A DNA stretch of 64,000 nucleotides, taken from NCBI GenBank assembly GCA_024279865.1, contig JAJRRC010000052.1, positions 1 to 64,000 on the forward strand, read 5' to 3'. The notes under the pieces are model-generated. The model ran no database searches. It was not told where the DNA came from and saw only the letters and a list, made by a program, of their open reading frames with translations. Source of the DNA: Planctomycetota bacterium. GTDB lineage: Bacteria; Planctomycetota; Phycisphaerae; Phycisphaerales; Phycisphaeraceae. Shown here piece after piece: positions 17,569 through 25,215 of this stretch. Position 1 is the stretch's first letter. Each line of letters opens with the position of its first letter. Made by a program: the position numbers and the translations under genes.

Positions 17569-20172
17569 TTAACTTTTTTCCACCAAGGGAACACAACGCT
17601 GAGCCACCTCTTTAATCGGAATAAACTGACGGCGAACATTTTTAGGCATCGCACGCAACAACGCTTCAATCTTTTCTCCCAGCAAACCTGGAACCATCCG
17701 ATGCAGCCCATCGGTATCCAAATGATCCAACTCCGCAATCGGCACCCGCACGGTCACACCATCATCCACATGTCCAAACTCCGCTCGGTAACTGAGTTTG
17801 AGCCGTGAACCAAAAACCTTCGCATGGGCTGGATAAGCCTTTGAAGAAGCTGGTTGAGCGTTGGGCCTCATAAAATCGGTTAATTCCATAAAGAGAATTC
17901 GAGGCTGCTTTTCCTGGACCTTGCGTAACCACTTTTCAAACTTCGGGCCGTTGGTCATGTCTTGAGGCAAACGCTTATCAAAAAAGTCAAAACGCTGTTG
18001 CTGATCCGCCAATAAATCATGCGTCCGTTTCTGGGCCTCCATCTGTTGCACCTGGCGCAAGAGCCGTTGATTGTGTGCCATGAACGGAGCGCGACAATTA
18101 AAATCCTGTTCGACCAACGCGTGATGGATAAATAATTTTCGCGCAGCCACCACGTCCGACACATCCATCGGCTTGGTCCGACGAGGCACAATGGTCAACC
18201 CCAACAACGTGACCTTTTCATCCACCAACGCCCGCCCGCTCAATGTATCCCAACGCGGATGCAAATAACTTCGCTTGACCAAATGCGGCGCAAGCGGTTC
18301 AATCCACTGTGGACTCACCGGCGCAACCGTCCGGGCATACAAACGGGCCGTGTCCACCAATTGACCGGCCATGATCCAGGCAGGTCGCTTCTTAAACAAA
18401 ACCGAGCCGGGGAAAATAAACAACTTGTTTCCCCCTGCACCACGAAACTCTAGCCCATCCCCCGCGCACGCCAAGTGTGAAAGCAAACCACTGAGCAAGG
18501 CTCGGTGAATCGCATCAGGTTTTGCAGGTTCAGTGTTGACGTGCAACTTTTGTTCACGACACAAACGTGTTAATTGGTGATGCACTTCCTGCCATTGGCG
18601 GATATGCGCAAATGAAAGAAAATTTTGTTTGCAACATTTTCGAAACTGGTTGTTGGACAATTTGCGGGCTTGGGTCTTGATGAATTTCCAGAGATTCCAG
18701 AGCGTTAAAAAATCGGATTTTTCATCTCGAAATTGAGCATGCGCTTCGTCGGCCACTTGAGGTGCGTCGGCAGGTCGTTGGCGTGGGTCTGGCACAGACA
18801 TCGCCGCCGCGAGCGCAAGCATTTCTGTTAAGCAGCCTTCAGCAGCCGAGGCCAACAACATCCGAGCAAGTCTGGGATCAACCGGAAACGCAGCCAACTG
18901 TTCGCCGATTTTTGTTAAGACACCATCTTCATCCACCGCGCCCAATTCGTGAAGTGTTTTAAAACCTTTGCGAACAGCGCTGCCCTTGGGTGGGTCCAGA
19001 AAAGGGAACGTGGCAATGGACCCGATCTTCAATGCCTTCATCTGCAAGATGACCGATCCCAGACTGGATCGCAAAATTTCAGGGGTGGTAAACGCGTCAC
19101 GCTGCTGAAAATCTTCCTCAGCGTACAAGCGAATACAAACGCCACTGGCGACGCGGCCGCACCGGCCTTTGCGTTGATCTGCCGAGGCTTGAGAGATGGC
19201 TTCAATGGGCAAGCGTTGAACCCCTGCCCGTGAACTGAATCGACTGATGCGTGCTTGACCGGTATCGATCACATAGTGAATCCCAGGCACGGTGACCGAT
19301 GTTTCAGCGACGTTGGTTGCTAGGATGATACGACGTTTGGAGCCAGACTTGGGTTTAAAGACGCGCATTTGCCGTTCGGTGGCGAGCCTTGCAAACAGCG
19401 GAAGAATTTCCATGCCACGCGATTCAAACGCACGCAGCGCATGGACTGCTTCACCGATGTCTCGTTCGGTTGGCAAGAAGACCAGCACATCGCCAGGGCC
19501 ACACTTGGTCAGTTCCCCCAGAGCAGCGGTGATGGCTTCGGACATGAGTTCTTCATTGCGTAAGGGTCGATATCGAACTTCCACGGGATACATGCGGCCG
19601 GACACTTCAATAATCGGCGCATTGTCAAAATGTTTGCTAAACCGCACCGGGTCAATCGTCGCGGATGTCACGATAATTTTAAGGTCCGGCCGTCGGGGTA
19701 AAATCTGTTTCAAATAGCCCAGCAAAAAATCAACATTCAAACTCCGCTCATGGGCTTCATCTAAAATTAACGTGTCATACCTTCGCAACAACGGGTCGTG
19801 CTGAGACTCAGCAAGCAGGATGCCATCGGTCATCAATTTGAGCCTGGTGTGCTTGGAGGTTTCATCACCAAAGCGAACCTTGTAACCGACGGTCTGTCCC
19901 AAGGGGGTTTTGGTTTCTGAAGCAATGCGGGCGGCCAGTGTGCGGGCCGCGAGACGACGGGGCTGGGTGTGGCCGATGATCTTTTTTTGTCCGCGTCCCA
20001 GTTGCAAACAGATTTGTCCGAGCTGGGTTGATTTACCAGAACCGGTCTGGCCACAAACGATGACGACTTGGTGATCGGCAATGGTCGCCGCGATTTCCTC
20101 ACGTCGGTCATTGATCGGGAGCTTCGGGTCAATCCGAAGTTTAAACGGCAAATGAGGGCAGGTAATTTCCAC
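17569..20172 (-). CDS. hrpA: ATP-dependent RNA helicase HrpA, helicase part
   Basis: DEAH-box helicase, 867 aa to the in-frame TAA. Motif I GQTGSGKST (41-49), motif Ia TQPRRLAART, DEAH (138-141) followed by ERS, motif III VTSATID, motif V TNVAETSVTVPGI and motif VI QRKGRCGR are all intact, followed by the HA2 and OB regions. Full-length HrpA is about 1300 aa; the missing part is the next gene in the same frame. The translation ends VPLVEKS, then stop. Predicted to act on structured RNA or stalled ribosomes by family knowledge. Motor domains complete, so activity of this part alone is plausible. Confidence 0.93.
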   Translation of the reverse strand: MEITCPHLPFKLRIDPKLPINDRREEIAATIADHQVVIVCGQTGSGKSTQLGQICLQLGRGQKKIIGHTQPRRLAARTLAARIASETKTPLGQTVGYKVRFGDETSKHTRLKLMTDGILLAESQHDPLLRRYDTLILDEAHERSLNVDFLLGYLKQILPRRPDLKIIVTSATIDPVRFSKHFDNAPIIEVSGRMYPVEVRYRPLRNEELMSEAITAALGELTKCGPGDVLVFLPTERDIGEAVHALRAFESRGMEILPLFARLATERQMRVFKPKSGSKRRIILATNVAETSVTVPGIHYVIDTGQARISRFSSRAGVQRLPIEAISQASADQRKGRCGRVASGVCIRLYAEEDFQQRDAFTTPEILRSSLGSVILQMKALKIGSIATFPFLDPPKGSAVRKGFKTLHELGAVDEDGVLTKIGEQLAAFPVDPRLARMLLASAAEGCLTEMLALAAAMSVPDPRQRPADAPQVADEAHAQFRDEKSDFLTLWNLWKFIKTQARKLSNNQFRKCCKQNFLSFAHIRQWQEVHHQLTRLCREQKLHVNTEPAKPDAIHRALLSGLLSHLACAGDGLEFRGAGGNKLFIFPGSVLFKKRPAWIMAGQLVDTARLYARTVAPVSPQWIEPLAPHLVKRSYLHPRWDTLSGRALVDEKVTLLGLTIVPRRTKPMDVSDVVAARKLFIHHALVEQDFNCRAPFMAHNQRLLRQVQQMEAQKRTHDLLADQQQRFDFFDKRLPQDMTNGPKFEKWLRKVQEKQPRILFMELTDFMRPNAQPASSKAYPAHAKVFGSRLKLSYRAEFGHVDDGVTVRVPIAELDHLDTDGLHRMVPGLLGEKIEALLRAMPKNVRRQFIPIKEVAQRCVPLVEKS

Positions 20173-20208
20173 AAGACTTATCAGTATAAGGATTAGGTAT
20201 CAAAAAAG

Positions 20209-21465
20209 TCAGCTAGCAGTCGCCAAATGCAATGCGATTTTGCACGCTTGTTGAAAATCGTACAGACCCAGCATCTCATCGGTGGTGTGCGGATTGGATT
20301 GGCCAGCTCCGAGGCTGACGGTGGGGATGTCATGGGCGTTGATCCAGTTGGCATCGATTCCGCCGGTGGTGTGAGCGTAGAGCACTTCGCCGTCGACGGC
20401 CTGGACTGCCGCGGCCGCGGCGATGACACAGGGGTCTGTTTGGCTCAGTTTGTAAGATTCATAATCTTGATGGTATTGCACGTCGATGCGGCCATGCTCT
20501 TGAGCAATGTTATGAACTTGGCGGGCTGCTTTTTCAAAAGCACCAATGATTTCATCGAGAATCCGTTTGCGAAAGACCGGATCATCACTGCGAGCTTCGG
20601 CCTTGATCAAAGCCCAAGGCGTGACGACATTGGTCGCCTGCCCAGCCTCAAAAACTCCCACATTCGCACTCCCCCCGAAAATTTCAGATTTGCGATTGGC
20701 GCTGCCGGTGGAATTTTTGGTGGTACTACCGGGGGGGTTTCCGGGGGTACTTCCGGGGGTGGGGGTTCGTTTTTTGATTTTTCCTAGCCAGCCGTTGCGG
20801 TGGAGATCTGCAATGGCGAGGCTGGCGATGGTGATGGCGCTGATGCCGTCGGCAGGTCGCACGCCTGCATGAGAGGCGGTACCTTGGACGGAGATTTCCA
20901 TTCGGTAGGCTCCGGTCGCTCCGATGGTGAGTTTGGCACTGGACCCGCCGTCAAAGTTGAAGGCCATTTGAGGTTTGCCGAGCATGGCCAGATTAACGTA
21001 ACGCGCGCCGATGAGGCCGACTTCTTCCTGCACTGGAAAAAGTAACGTCAACGGCGGGTGGTCTATTTTTTGTGCCAGCAAGGTCAATGCGGTATTCAGA
21101 ACCACTGCCACGCCCGCACGGTTGTCTGCTCCTAAGCCGGTTTTGGGATCGGCTGAAACAATACGACTACCCCGTCGGACAGGTTTGGCCCCGGCACAAA
21201 TCGGCACGGTATCCAAGTGTGCCATGAACATTCGCCGTGGTGATCGACGAAATTGACCTTGGCCAGGGATTTTGACGATCAGGTTACCCACTTCGCCCCC
21301 AAGGGGACTTTTCCGGTGAGCCTGATCCGTTTTGATCGCAGAAGGGGCTAGGCCAGCGTCCAAGAGCTTCTCGCGGATCAAGGCCACAATCGCTCCTTCC
21401 TGGCCACTGAGCCCTCCAATGGATAGTAATTCTTGCACCAAATTGATCGCAGATTCATTCGTCAT
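20209..21465 (-). CDS. M20-family metallopeptidase (peptidase T-like)
   Basis: Zinc peptidase of about 418 aa. MAHLDTVP carries the first metal His and Asp, followed by GLGADNRAGVA with the bridging Asp, QEEVGLIGARYV with the catalytic Glu pair, FNFDGG, and ASHAGVRP in the dimerisation domain; HTTGGIDAN and the late NPHTTDE are also present. This pattern fits the PepT-like tripeptidase group. In the lid domain a tract-derived insertion (TPTPGSTPGNPPGS and following) precedes NVGVFEAGQATN. The start at 21465 has TATACT 8 nt upstream, suggesting a leaderless mRNA. Confidence 0.9.
   Translation of the reverse strand: MTNESAINLVQELLSIGGLSGQEGAIVALIREKLLDAGLAPSAIKTDQAHRKSPLGGEVGNLIVKIPGQGQFRRSPRRMFMAHLDTVPICAGAKPVRRGSRIVSADPKTGLGADNRAGVAVVLNTALTLLAQKIDHPPLTLLFPVQEEVGLIGARYVNLAMLGKPQMAFNFDGGSSAKLTIGATGAYRMEISVQGTASHAGVRPADGISAITIASLAIADLHRNGWLGKIKKRTPTPGSTPGNPPGSTTKNSTGSANRKSEIFGGSANVGVFEAGQATNVVTPWALIKAEARSDDPVFRKRILDEIIGAFEKAARQVHNIAQEHGRIDVQYHQDYESYKLSQTDPCVIAAAAAVQAVDGEVLYAHTTGGIDANWINAHDIPTVSLGAGQSNPHTTDEMLGLYDFQQACKIALHLATAS
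20671..20766. repeat. GC tract in the M20 peptidase gene
   Basis: CCCCCCGAAAATTTC arm, about 40 nt spacer, then three G-arm units ending ACTTCCGGGGGT. Inverted arrangement. Confidence 0.88.
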
Positions 21466-21473
21466 AACCAACC

Positions 21474-21479
21474 AGTATA
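21474..21479 (-). promoter_or_regulatory. -10 box of the M20 peptidase gene
   Basis: TATACT on the minus strand, 8 nt before the ATG at 21465. Confidence 0.4.
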
Positions 21480-21597
21480 GTTCCACATCAAAAGAGGCAA
21501 CAGGCAGACAAATTCCCCCGTTAAGGCGTTGTTGGGGATTATTCCACCATTGTTGATTGCAATTGTGTATTTTTTAATTTTTTTCTGAGAATAAGGG

Positions 21598-21625
21598 TTG
21601 ACACAATAAAAATACCCGATACTCT
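21598..21625 (+). promoter_or_regulatory. Sigma-70-type promoter of the candidate RNA
   Basis: Perfect TTGACA at 21598-21603, 16-nt spacer, TACTCT at 21620-21625. It points into a region without a convincing ORF, between two minus-strand genes. Confidence 0.6.
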
Positions 21626-21631
21626 TTTGTA

Positions 21632-21829
21632 GTAGATGACGAACAGGTGGTTCAAAAGTTTTTTTCCATCTTGATCATTAAAAAAGCGTGACGCCGAGTG
21701 TACTCCGACGTAGTAATTTGTTTTGTCGGAAGTTTCAGTTTTTGTTTGAACGGTTCACGCGACGTCATGAGGTGTGGCCGGCCGCAGAAGGGACAGGCGG
21801 GAACTTTTGTGGCCGGTCGCTTTTTTTTT
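21632..21829 (+). ncRNA. Candidate structured non-coding RNA, unknown family
   Basis: Predicted transcript of about 200 nt from the TTGACA promoter to an intrinsic terminator. Visible pairing: outer ATGACG (21636-21641) with CGTCAT (21763-21768); nested GCGTGA (21686-21691) with TCACGC (21755-21760); inside these CCGAC (21705-21709) with GTCGG (21725-21729). The 3' hairpin at 21776-21818 then leads to nine T. Read-through could extend to a second terminator at 21970-22003, giving about 370 nt. I checked for tmRNA, RNase P and 4.5S landmarks and found none; the size would suit 6S RNA, but that is speculation. Confidence 0.5.
21776..21829 (+). terminator. Intrinsic terminator of the candidate RNA
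   Basis: GGCCGGCCGCAGAAG pairs with CTTTTGTGGCCGGTC over 15 bp (four G-U), loop 13 nt, then GC and nine T. Confidence 0.8.
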
Positions 21830-21852
21830 CTCCTCGGGAAAGTAGCTTGAAG

Positions 21853-21880
21853 TTCCCCCCGGGAAGTTTTCCTTGGGGAA
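21853..21880. repeat. GC tract forming a hairpin after the RNA terminator
   Basis: GTTCCCC, CGGGAAGTTTTCCTT, GGGGAAC: the outer arms pair perfectly around a decayed copy of the repeat. A second nested structure follows: CGTTCA/TGAACG around AACCCAAAA/TTTTGGGTT (about 21880-21925). Confidence 0.75.
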
Positions 21881-21969
21881 CGTTCAACGTCTGAAACCCA
21901 AAAGGGTTTTTGGGTTAACTGAACGCATTATGGGCTGTTATTTTCGTCTTTTTTATCGCAATAGATGTT

Positions 21970-22003
21970 CCGTGTCTCATGTGGTTTGAGGCACGGTTTT
22001 TTT
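21970..22003 (+). terminator. Second plus-strand intrinsic terminator
   Basis: CCGTGTCTCA pairs with TGAGGCACGG (10 bp, one G-U), loop 7 nt, followed by seven T. It overlaps the end of the minus-strand gene that stops at 22002 but is oriented for plus-strand transcripts. Confidence 0.85.
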
Positions 22004-23219
22004 ATGGCTTTGAAGAACCGACTTGAACCAACACCACGGGATGGTTCAATCGCAATCGGTCCAACACCGGGCCGTTGCGACCGGGATGGATCTTGATGGT
22101 TAAAACATTTCCCTCAACAGGCTCGTTGATCCGAATAGCTTTCACAGCATCATGAAAATGCTGCTTCCAAATTGTTTGGCCATCGACTGATATTTCCACT
22201 TCAAAATCAACCCAGCCTCGCTTGGCAACGGGGATGGAATCCCAGTACACGGTTGCTTCGCCTGCGAATCGGCAAGCGCCCTTGGGCAAATCAAAATCCA
22301 ATTGCATCGGCGAATGCAGCAGGATCAATTGATCCTGTAAAACAGGTTGAAAAGTATGGCCAAAAACATTGCTTGGTACTTCAACCCGATGGGTTAATTG
22401 GCTTAGGGGGATGATCTTTCGGTGTTGACCTGTGAAATTGATATGGACCAGTTCGCGTAACGGCAATTGCAGAGGTTGTTTGAAATCGGTGCCATAAAGG
22501 GTCACACGATCTGCTTGAATTTCAATTTTTTCAACGCGTAACCGCGACCCATCCACCAGCCACACCATGTAACGGTTCAGGGGAGATGACGGTTCGGTAT
22601 TGGCCAGCTCGATCATGGCCACGCGATTGATTTCAATGGCCACGCCATCGGTTTGGTCTGTGGGTTCGATTTGTACTTCATCTCGTCCGACCGAGGTGAT
22701 AAAACCCCGCATTTGATCGCCGTTGGTAAATCGCAGTCGGTCGGATTGATTATTTTCACTGGGGTTTGCCTCGGCAAACCGTATGCGTCGCACTTGGTCC
22801 AATGGCATTTGGAGCAAGCCGACGATGGGGTTGGACCATGGCACGATTTCAGATTTAATGGGTGAGGATTCATCCCAACGGCCGACCAATCGCTGGCCGT
22901 CGACCCATTCAAGCCACGCATGTTGGCGCGTCGGCAAGGCAACTGAAGGTGATCGCCCAGCCAATGATCGAATTTGCAAAAGACGCTGAAGGGACTTGCG
23001 ACGCAACACCCGCTGAGCATCAAAAAATACCAGTGTGTCGCGGCTGAGGCTTTGCAGCGTAATCGGTTGCTCGGTCAAATTTTCATCAACCAAAATCGCA
23101 GAGACCGCTCCCCACGAAGACGAAAGATCGACACACAAATTCAGACAAAGACCCAAGCAGAGGCTAAACCCAAGCGTTCGTTGAATTGGCCGTTGCGTTG
23201 ACATGAGATTCCTTTTCAT
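22002..23219 (-). CDS. Secreted protein with NPCBM-like carbohydrate-binding domain
   Basis: About 405 aa. N-terminal signal peptide (LGFSLCLGLCLNLCVDL, residues about 16-32), a middle region of beta-strand-rich sequence with small SH3-like strands (NGDQMRGFITSVGRDEVQIE, DGSRLRVEKIEIQADRVTLYG), and a C-terminal NPCBM-type jelly roll (CRFAGEATVYWDS, GWVDFEVEISVDGQ, IRINEPVEGNVLTIKI, HPGRNGPVLDRL). Last gene of the four-gene minus-strand operon; its start overlaps the preceding stop by 4 nt. Likely binds cell-surface or environmental glycans (family inference). Confidence 0.75.
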   Translation of the reverse strand: MKRNLMSTQRPIQRTLGFSLCLGLCLNLCVDLSSSWGAVSAILVDENLTEQPITLQSLSRDTLVFFDAQRVLRRKSLQRLLQIRSLAGRSPSVALPTRQHAWLEWVDGQRLVGRWDESSPIKSEIVPWSNPIVGLLQMPLDQVRRIRFAEANPSENNQSDRLRFTNGDQMRGFITSVGRDEVQIEPTDQTDGVAIEINRVAMIELANTEPSSPLNRYMVWLVDGSRLRVEKIEIQADRVTLYGTDFKQPLQLPLRELVHINFTGQHRKIIPLSQLTHRVEVPSNVFGHTFQPVLQDQLILLHSPMQLDFDLPKGACRFAGEATVYWDSIPVAKRGWVDFEVEISVDGQTIWKQHFHDAVKAIRINEPVEGNVLTIKIHPGRNGPVLDRLRLNHPVVLVQVGSSKP

Positions 23220-24508
23220 CGTTGAAAGATCGGCAATAAACGGCTCGGCACTTGCAAAACCAACAACGCCATGGCTGAAGCATAGGCATTGCCATAGCTC
23301 GATTCCCAGTGGCCGTCGGCTTTTTGTTGTTTCAATAATTCTTCACGGATGACCGGATACCACTGTTCCCAATCTTTTCCGCCGGCAAGGAACATCGCTT
23401 GGGCGGCATAGTAGTGGCCATAGAAATAGTGGCCGATGCTGCGTTTGGTCACCGCGGGGCGTTGGCGTTGTAAATAGGCGATCCCTTTTTTTAGTGCATC
23501 ATCTTGATAGATGCCCGCGTAGTAGAGGCTCGCCACGCCTGCGGCAGATCGGGGAAAGGCCGAGCCCCCTGTTCCGAGCATGTATCGGAATCCGCCGTCG
23601 GAAAGGTTTTGGCATTGACGGACGTACATGATCGCTCGGTCGATGGTTTCTTTGGGAACGTGGATGCCTGCATTGCGTGCTGATCGCAGGGCCATGATTT
23701 GGCAGATGGTGACGGAAATATCTGCTTCAAAGGGGACGGGTTGATACCGCCAACCGCCTTCACGGTTTTGGTTGTCGACGATGAGACGGGTGGCTTTGAT
23801 GAGTGCTTCGCGTGTTCGGGGGCTGGGGGTCATGCCATAGATTTCACCGAGGAAGAGGGTCGCAAATCCGTGGCCATACATTGGGCCATGGGATGTTTCT
23901 GCTGCGACGAGGCCAGTTTCCTGGACATGGTTTAACACGAAGTCCAAGCCCTTTTGCACATGACGGCCATACGCGCCGCGGCCGGGTAAATGCCCATCAG
24001 CCATAAACGCCAAGCAGGCCAGTGCGGTGATCCCGACGTGCTTGCCGTAACGTCCGCCGCCGTAGCTTCCGTCGGGTGCTTGGGCTTGGGATAAAAAGGC
24101 GAGGCCGCGTTCAATCCCTTGCCGCGACTGAGGCGTAAACTCCACAAACCCCCCCGGAAGCCCCCCCGCCCCCGGAAGTGTCCCCGGAACCACCCCCGGA
24201 AGTTTCAGAACCGAATTTTTTGGTTCTTCTGATTGTTCGGGCGTTTGCCCCCAGGCTGGCGTTATGCCGAAGGTAAGACCGGGGGTAAGACCGGGGGTAA
24301 GACCGGGGGTTCCGGGGGCGGGAGGGCTTCCGGGGGGGGTGATGTACAAACAGAGGATGCACAGAATTTGTATCCAAGGTCCAGTCAAACCAAAACGCCT
24401 CCCCGACGCGCACGCAGTTTGCGTGCGGCTATTTTTCACACGATCAAACTTCAAGCAATCTTCTCTTACTGATCGCTGATCGCTGATCGCTAATCGCTTA
24501 AGAATCAT
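23216..24508 (-). CDS. Prenyltransferase/squalene-oxidase repeat protein, exported
   Basis: The alpha/alpha-toroid repeats (GIERGLAFLSQAQAPDGSYGG, KGLDFVLNHVQETGL, KATRLIVDNQNREGGWRY, RAIMYVRQCQNLSDGGFRY, KGIAYLQRQRP, with breaks between) are of a kind common in planctomycete secreted proteins, and no catalytic DxDD is seen. The N-terminus is odd: the ATG at 24508 overlaps the previous stop (ATGA), but the first 40 residues are the read-out of a heptad repeat and a REP palindrome (SRTQTACASGRR). A TTG at 24388, preceded by GGGGAGG, would start directly before the hydrophobic leader IQILCILCLYI. Two repeat tracts follow the leader. Confidence 0.8.
   Translation of the reverse strand: MILKRLAISDQRSVREDCLKFDRVKNSRTQTACASGRRFGLTGPWIQILCILCLYITPPGSPPAPGTPGLTPGLTPGLTFGITPAWGQTPEQSEEPKNSVLKLPGVVPGTLPGAGGLPGGFVEFTPQSRQGIERGLAFLSQAQAPDGSYGGGRYGKHVGITALACLAFMADGHLPGRGAYGRHVQKGLDFVLNHVQETGLVAAETSHGPMYGHGFATLFLGEIYGMTPSPRTREALIKATRLIVDNQNREGGWRYQPVPFEADISVTICQIMALRSARNAGIHVPKETIDRAIMYVRQCQNLSDGGFRYMLGTGGSAFPRSAAGVASLYYAGIYQDDALKKGIAYLQRQRPAVTKRSIGHYFYGHYYAAQAMFLAGGKDWEQWYPVIREELLKQQKADGHWESSYGNAYASAMALLVLQVPSRLLPIFQR
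24149..24340. repeat. Paired GC tracts in the 23.2-24.5 kb gene
   Basis: On the plus strand a C arm at 24149-24205 (four units) and a G arm at 24279-24340 (three GTAAGACCGGGGG units plus TTCCGGGGGCGGG) with 73 nt between. They encode PGLTPGLTPGL and LPGVVPGTLPGAGGLPGG. Confidence 0.93.
24401..24445 (-). repeat. REP-like palindrome
   Basis: GCGCACGCAGTTTGCGTGCG palindrome followed by GCTATTTTTCAC; minus-strand orientation relative to the copy at 45.2 kb. Confidence 0.75.
24458..24500. repeat. Heptanucleotide tandem repeat
   Basis: TCTTCTCTTAC leader, then TGATCGC three times and TAATCGC. Overlaps the first codons of the downstream gene. Confidence 0.8.
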
Positions 24509-25215
24509 TGATCTGCCTCCTCGGCCAAGCGTTGGTAGTATTGCTCGGTAAGTCGTTCATAGAGCGGGCTGAAGCGTTCGCGTGTGCCTTGCATGAGTTC
24601 GTCGCGTAATCGTTGTGGCAAATGGCCCCATTCCATACGATGGGTCTTGATGGGACCGGTCTTTCTGCCTGGCTGTTGAGCGGTTGCGGCATTGGCTTGA
24701 TCGGTGGGTGAACTGCTACTTTTGGCTGCAGCGCGTTTGGCGGCCGCTTGGGCTTGTCCGTTTTTAGAATCACTTTCTTGGGCGCTGTTGTGTTTCGTTG
24801 CTTCGCTTGCTGAGGAGGGTTTGCCTCCACCAGAAGATGAGCCTCCGGATTTGCTGGAACTACTTTGTCGCTTAGCTGAGGCAATGACTGAATCGAGCTT
24901 ATCTAAAATTTCCTGTTGCAAACGTTGGGTTTGGAGTCCGCTATCACGGTCTGCGCCCAAGCGTTCTGAAGCATCACGCATTTGTCCAATTAATTTTTCA
25001 AACGCATCGCCCACCTGACGTGCGGTGAGCGCTTTGACCAAATCTTCACGAACATCTTTTTGAGGAGCTTGGCTTTTCTTGGGAGCAGGTTCTAAATTCA
25101 AAAGCTCATCCAACGTCGCCCCCCCCGGAAGTCCCCCCGGCCCCCCCCATACACTTGGCGCACAGAAGCTCAACACCCCAAGTGTCCCTATTAAAAACAA
25201 TATGCGATAGGTCAT
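24505..25215 (-). CDS. Exported protein of planctomycete type, unknown function
   Basis: 236 aa with signal peptide (ILFLIGTLGVLSFCAPSVWG). The middle is Ser/Gly/Lys/Ala-rich low complexity (residues about 115-180). A conserved-looking C-terminus WGHLPQRLRDELMQGTRERF with SPLYERLTEQYYQRLAEE is, as I recall, shared by planctomycete proteins that sit in this same operon type. GGPGGLPGG just after the cleavage region comes from a repeat tract. Four-nt overlaps with both neighbours (25212-25215 and 24505-24508) indicate coupled translation. Function unknown. Confidence 0.75.
   Translation of the reverse strand: MTYRILFLIGTLGVLSFCAPSVWGGPGGLPGGATLDELLNLEPAPKKSQAPQKDVREDLVKALTARQVGDAFEKLIGQMRDASERLGADRDSGLQTQRLQQEILDKLDSVIASAKRQSSSSKSGGSSSGGGKPSSASEATKHNSAQESDSKNGQAQAAAKRAAAKSSSSPTDQANAATAQQPGRKTGPIKTHRMEWGHLPQRLRDELMQGTRERFSPLYERLTEQYYQRLAEEADQ
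25118..25149. repeat. GC tract in the exported protein gene
   Basis: CCCCCCCCGGAAGTCCCCCC then GGCCCCCCCC on the plus strand; coding strand reads Gly-Gly-Pro-Gly. Confidence 0.85.

Noticed and set aside
21688-21894. 68-codon ORF inside the candidate RNA region
   Set aside because: It reads through the terminator hairpin, its T-run (Phe-Phe) and a repeat tract, has no ribosome site and no protein-like pattern.
21598-22003. tmRNA, RNase P RNA or 4.5S RNA
   Set aside because: The P4 core of RNase P, the tRNA-like ends of tmRNA and the SRP GGAAGCAGC apical motif are absent.
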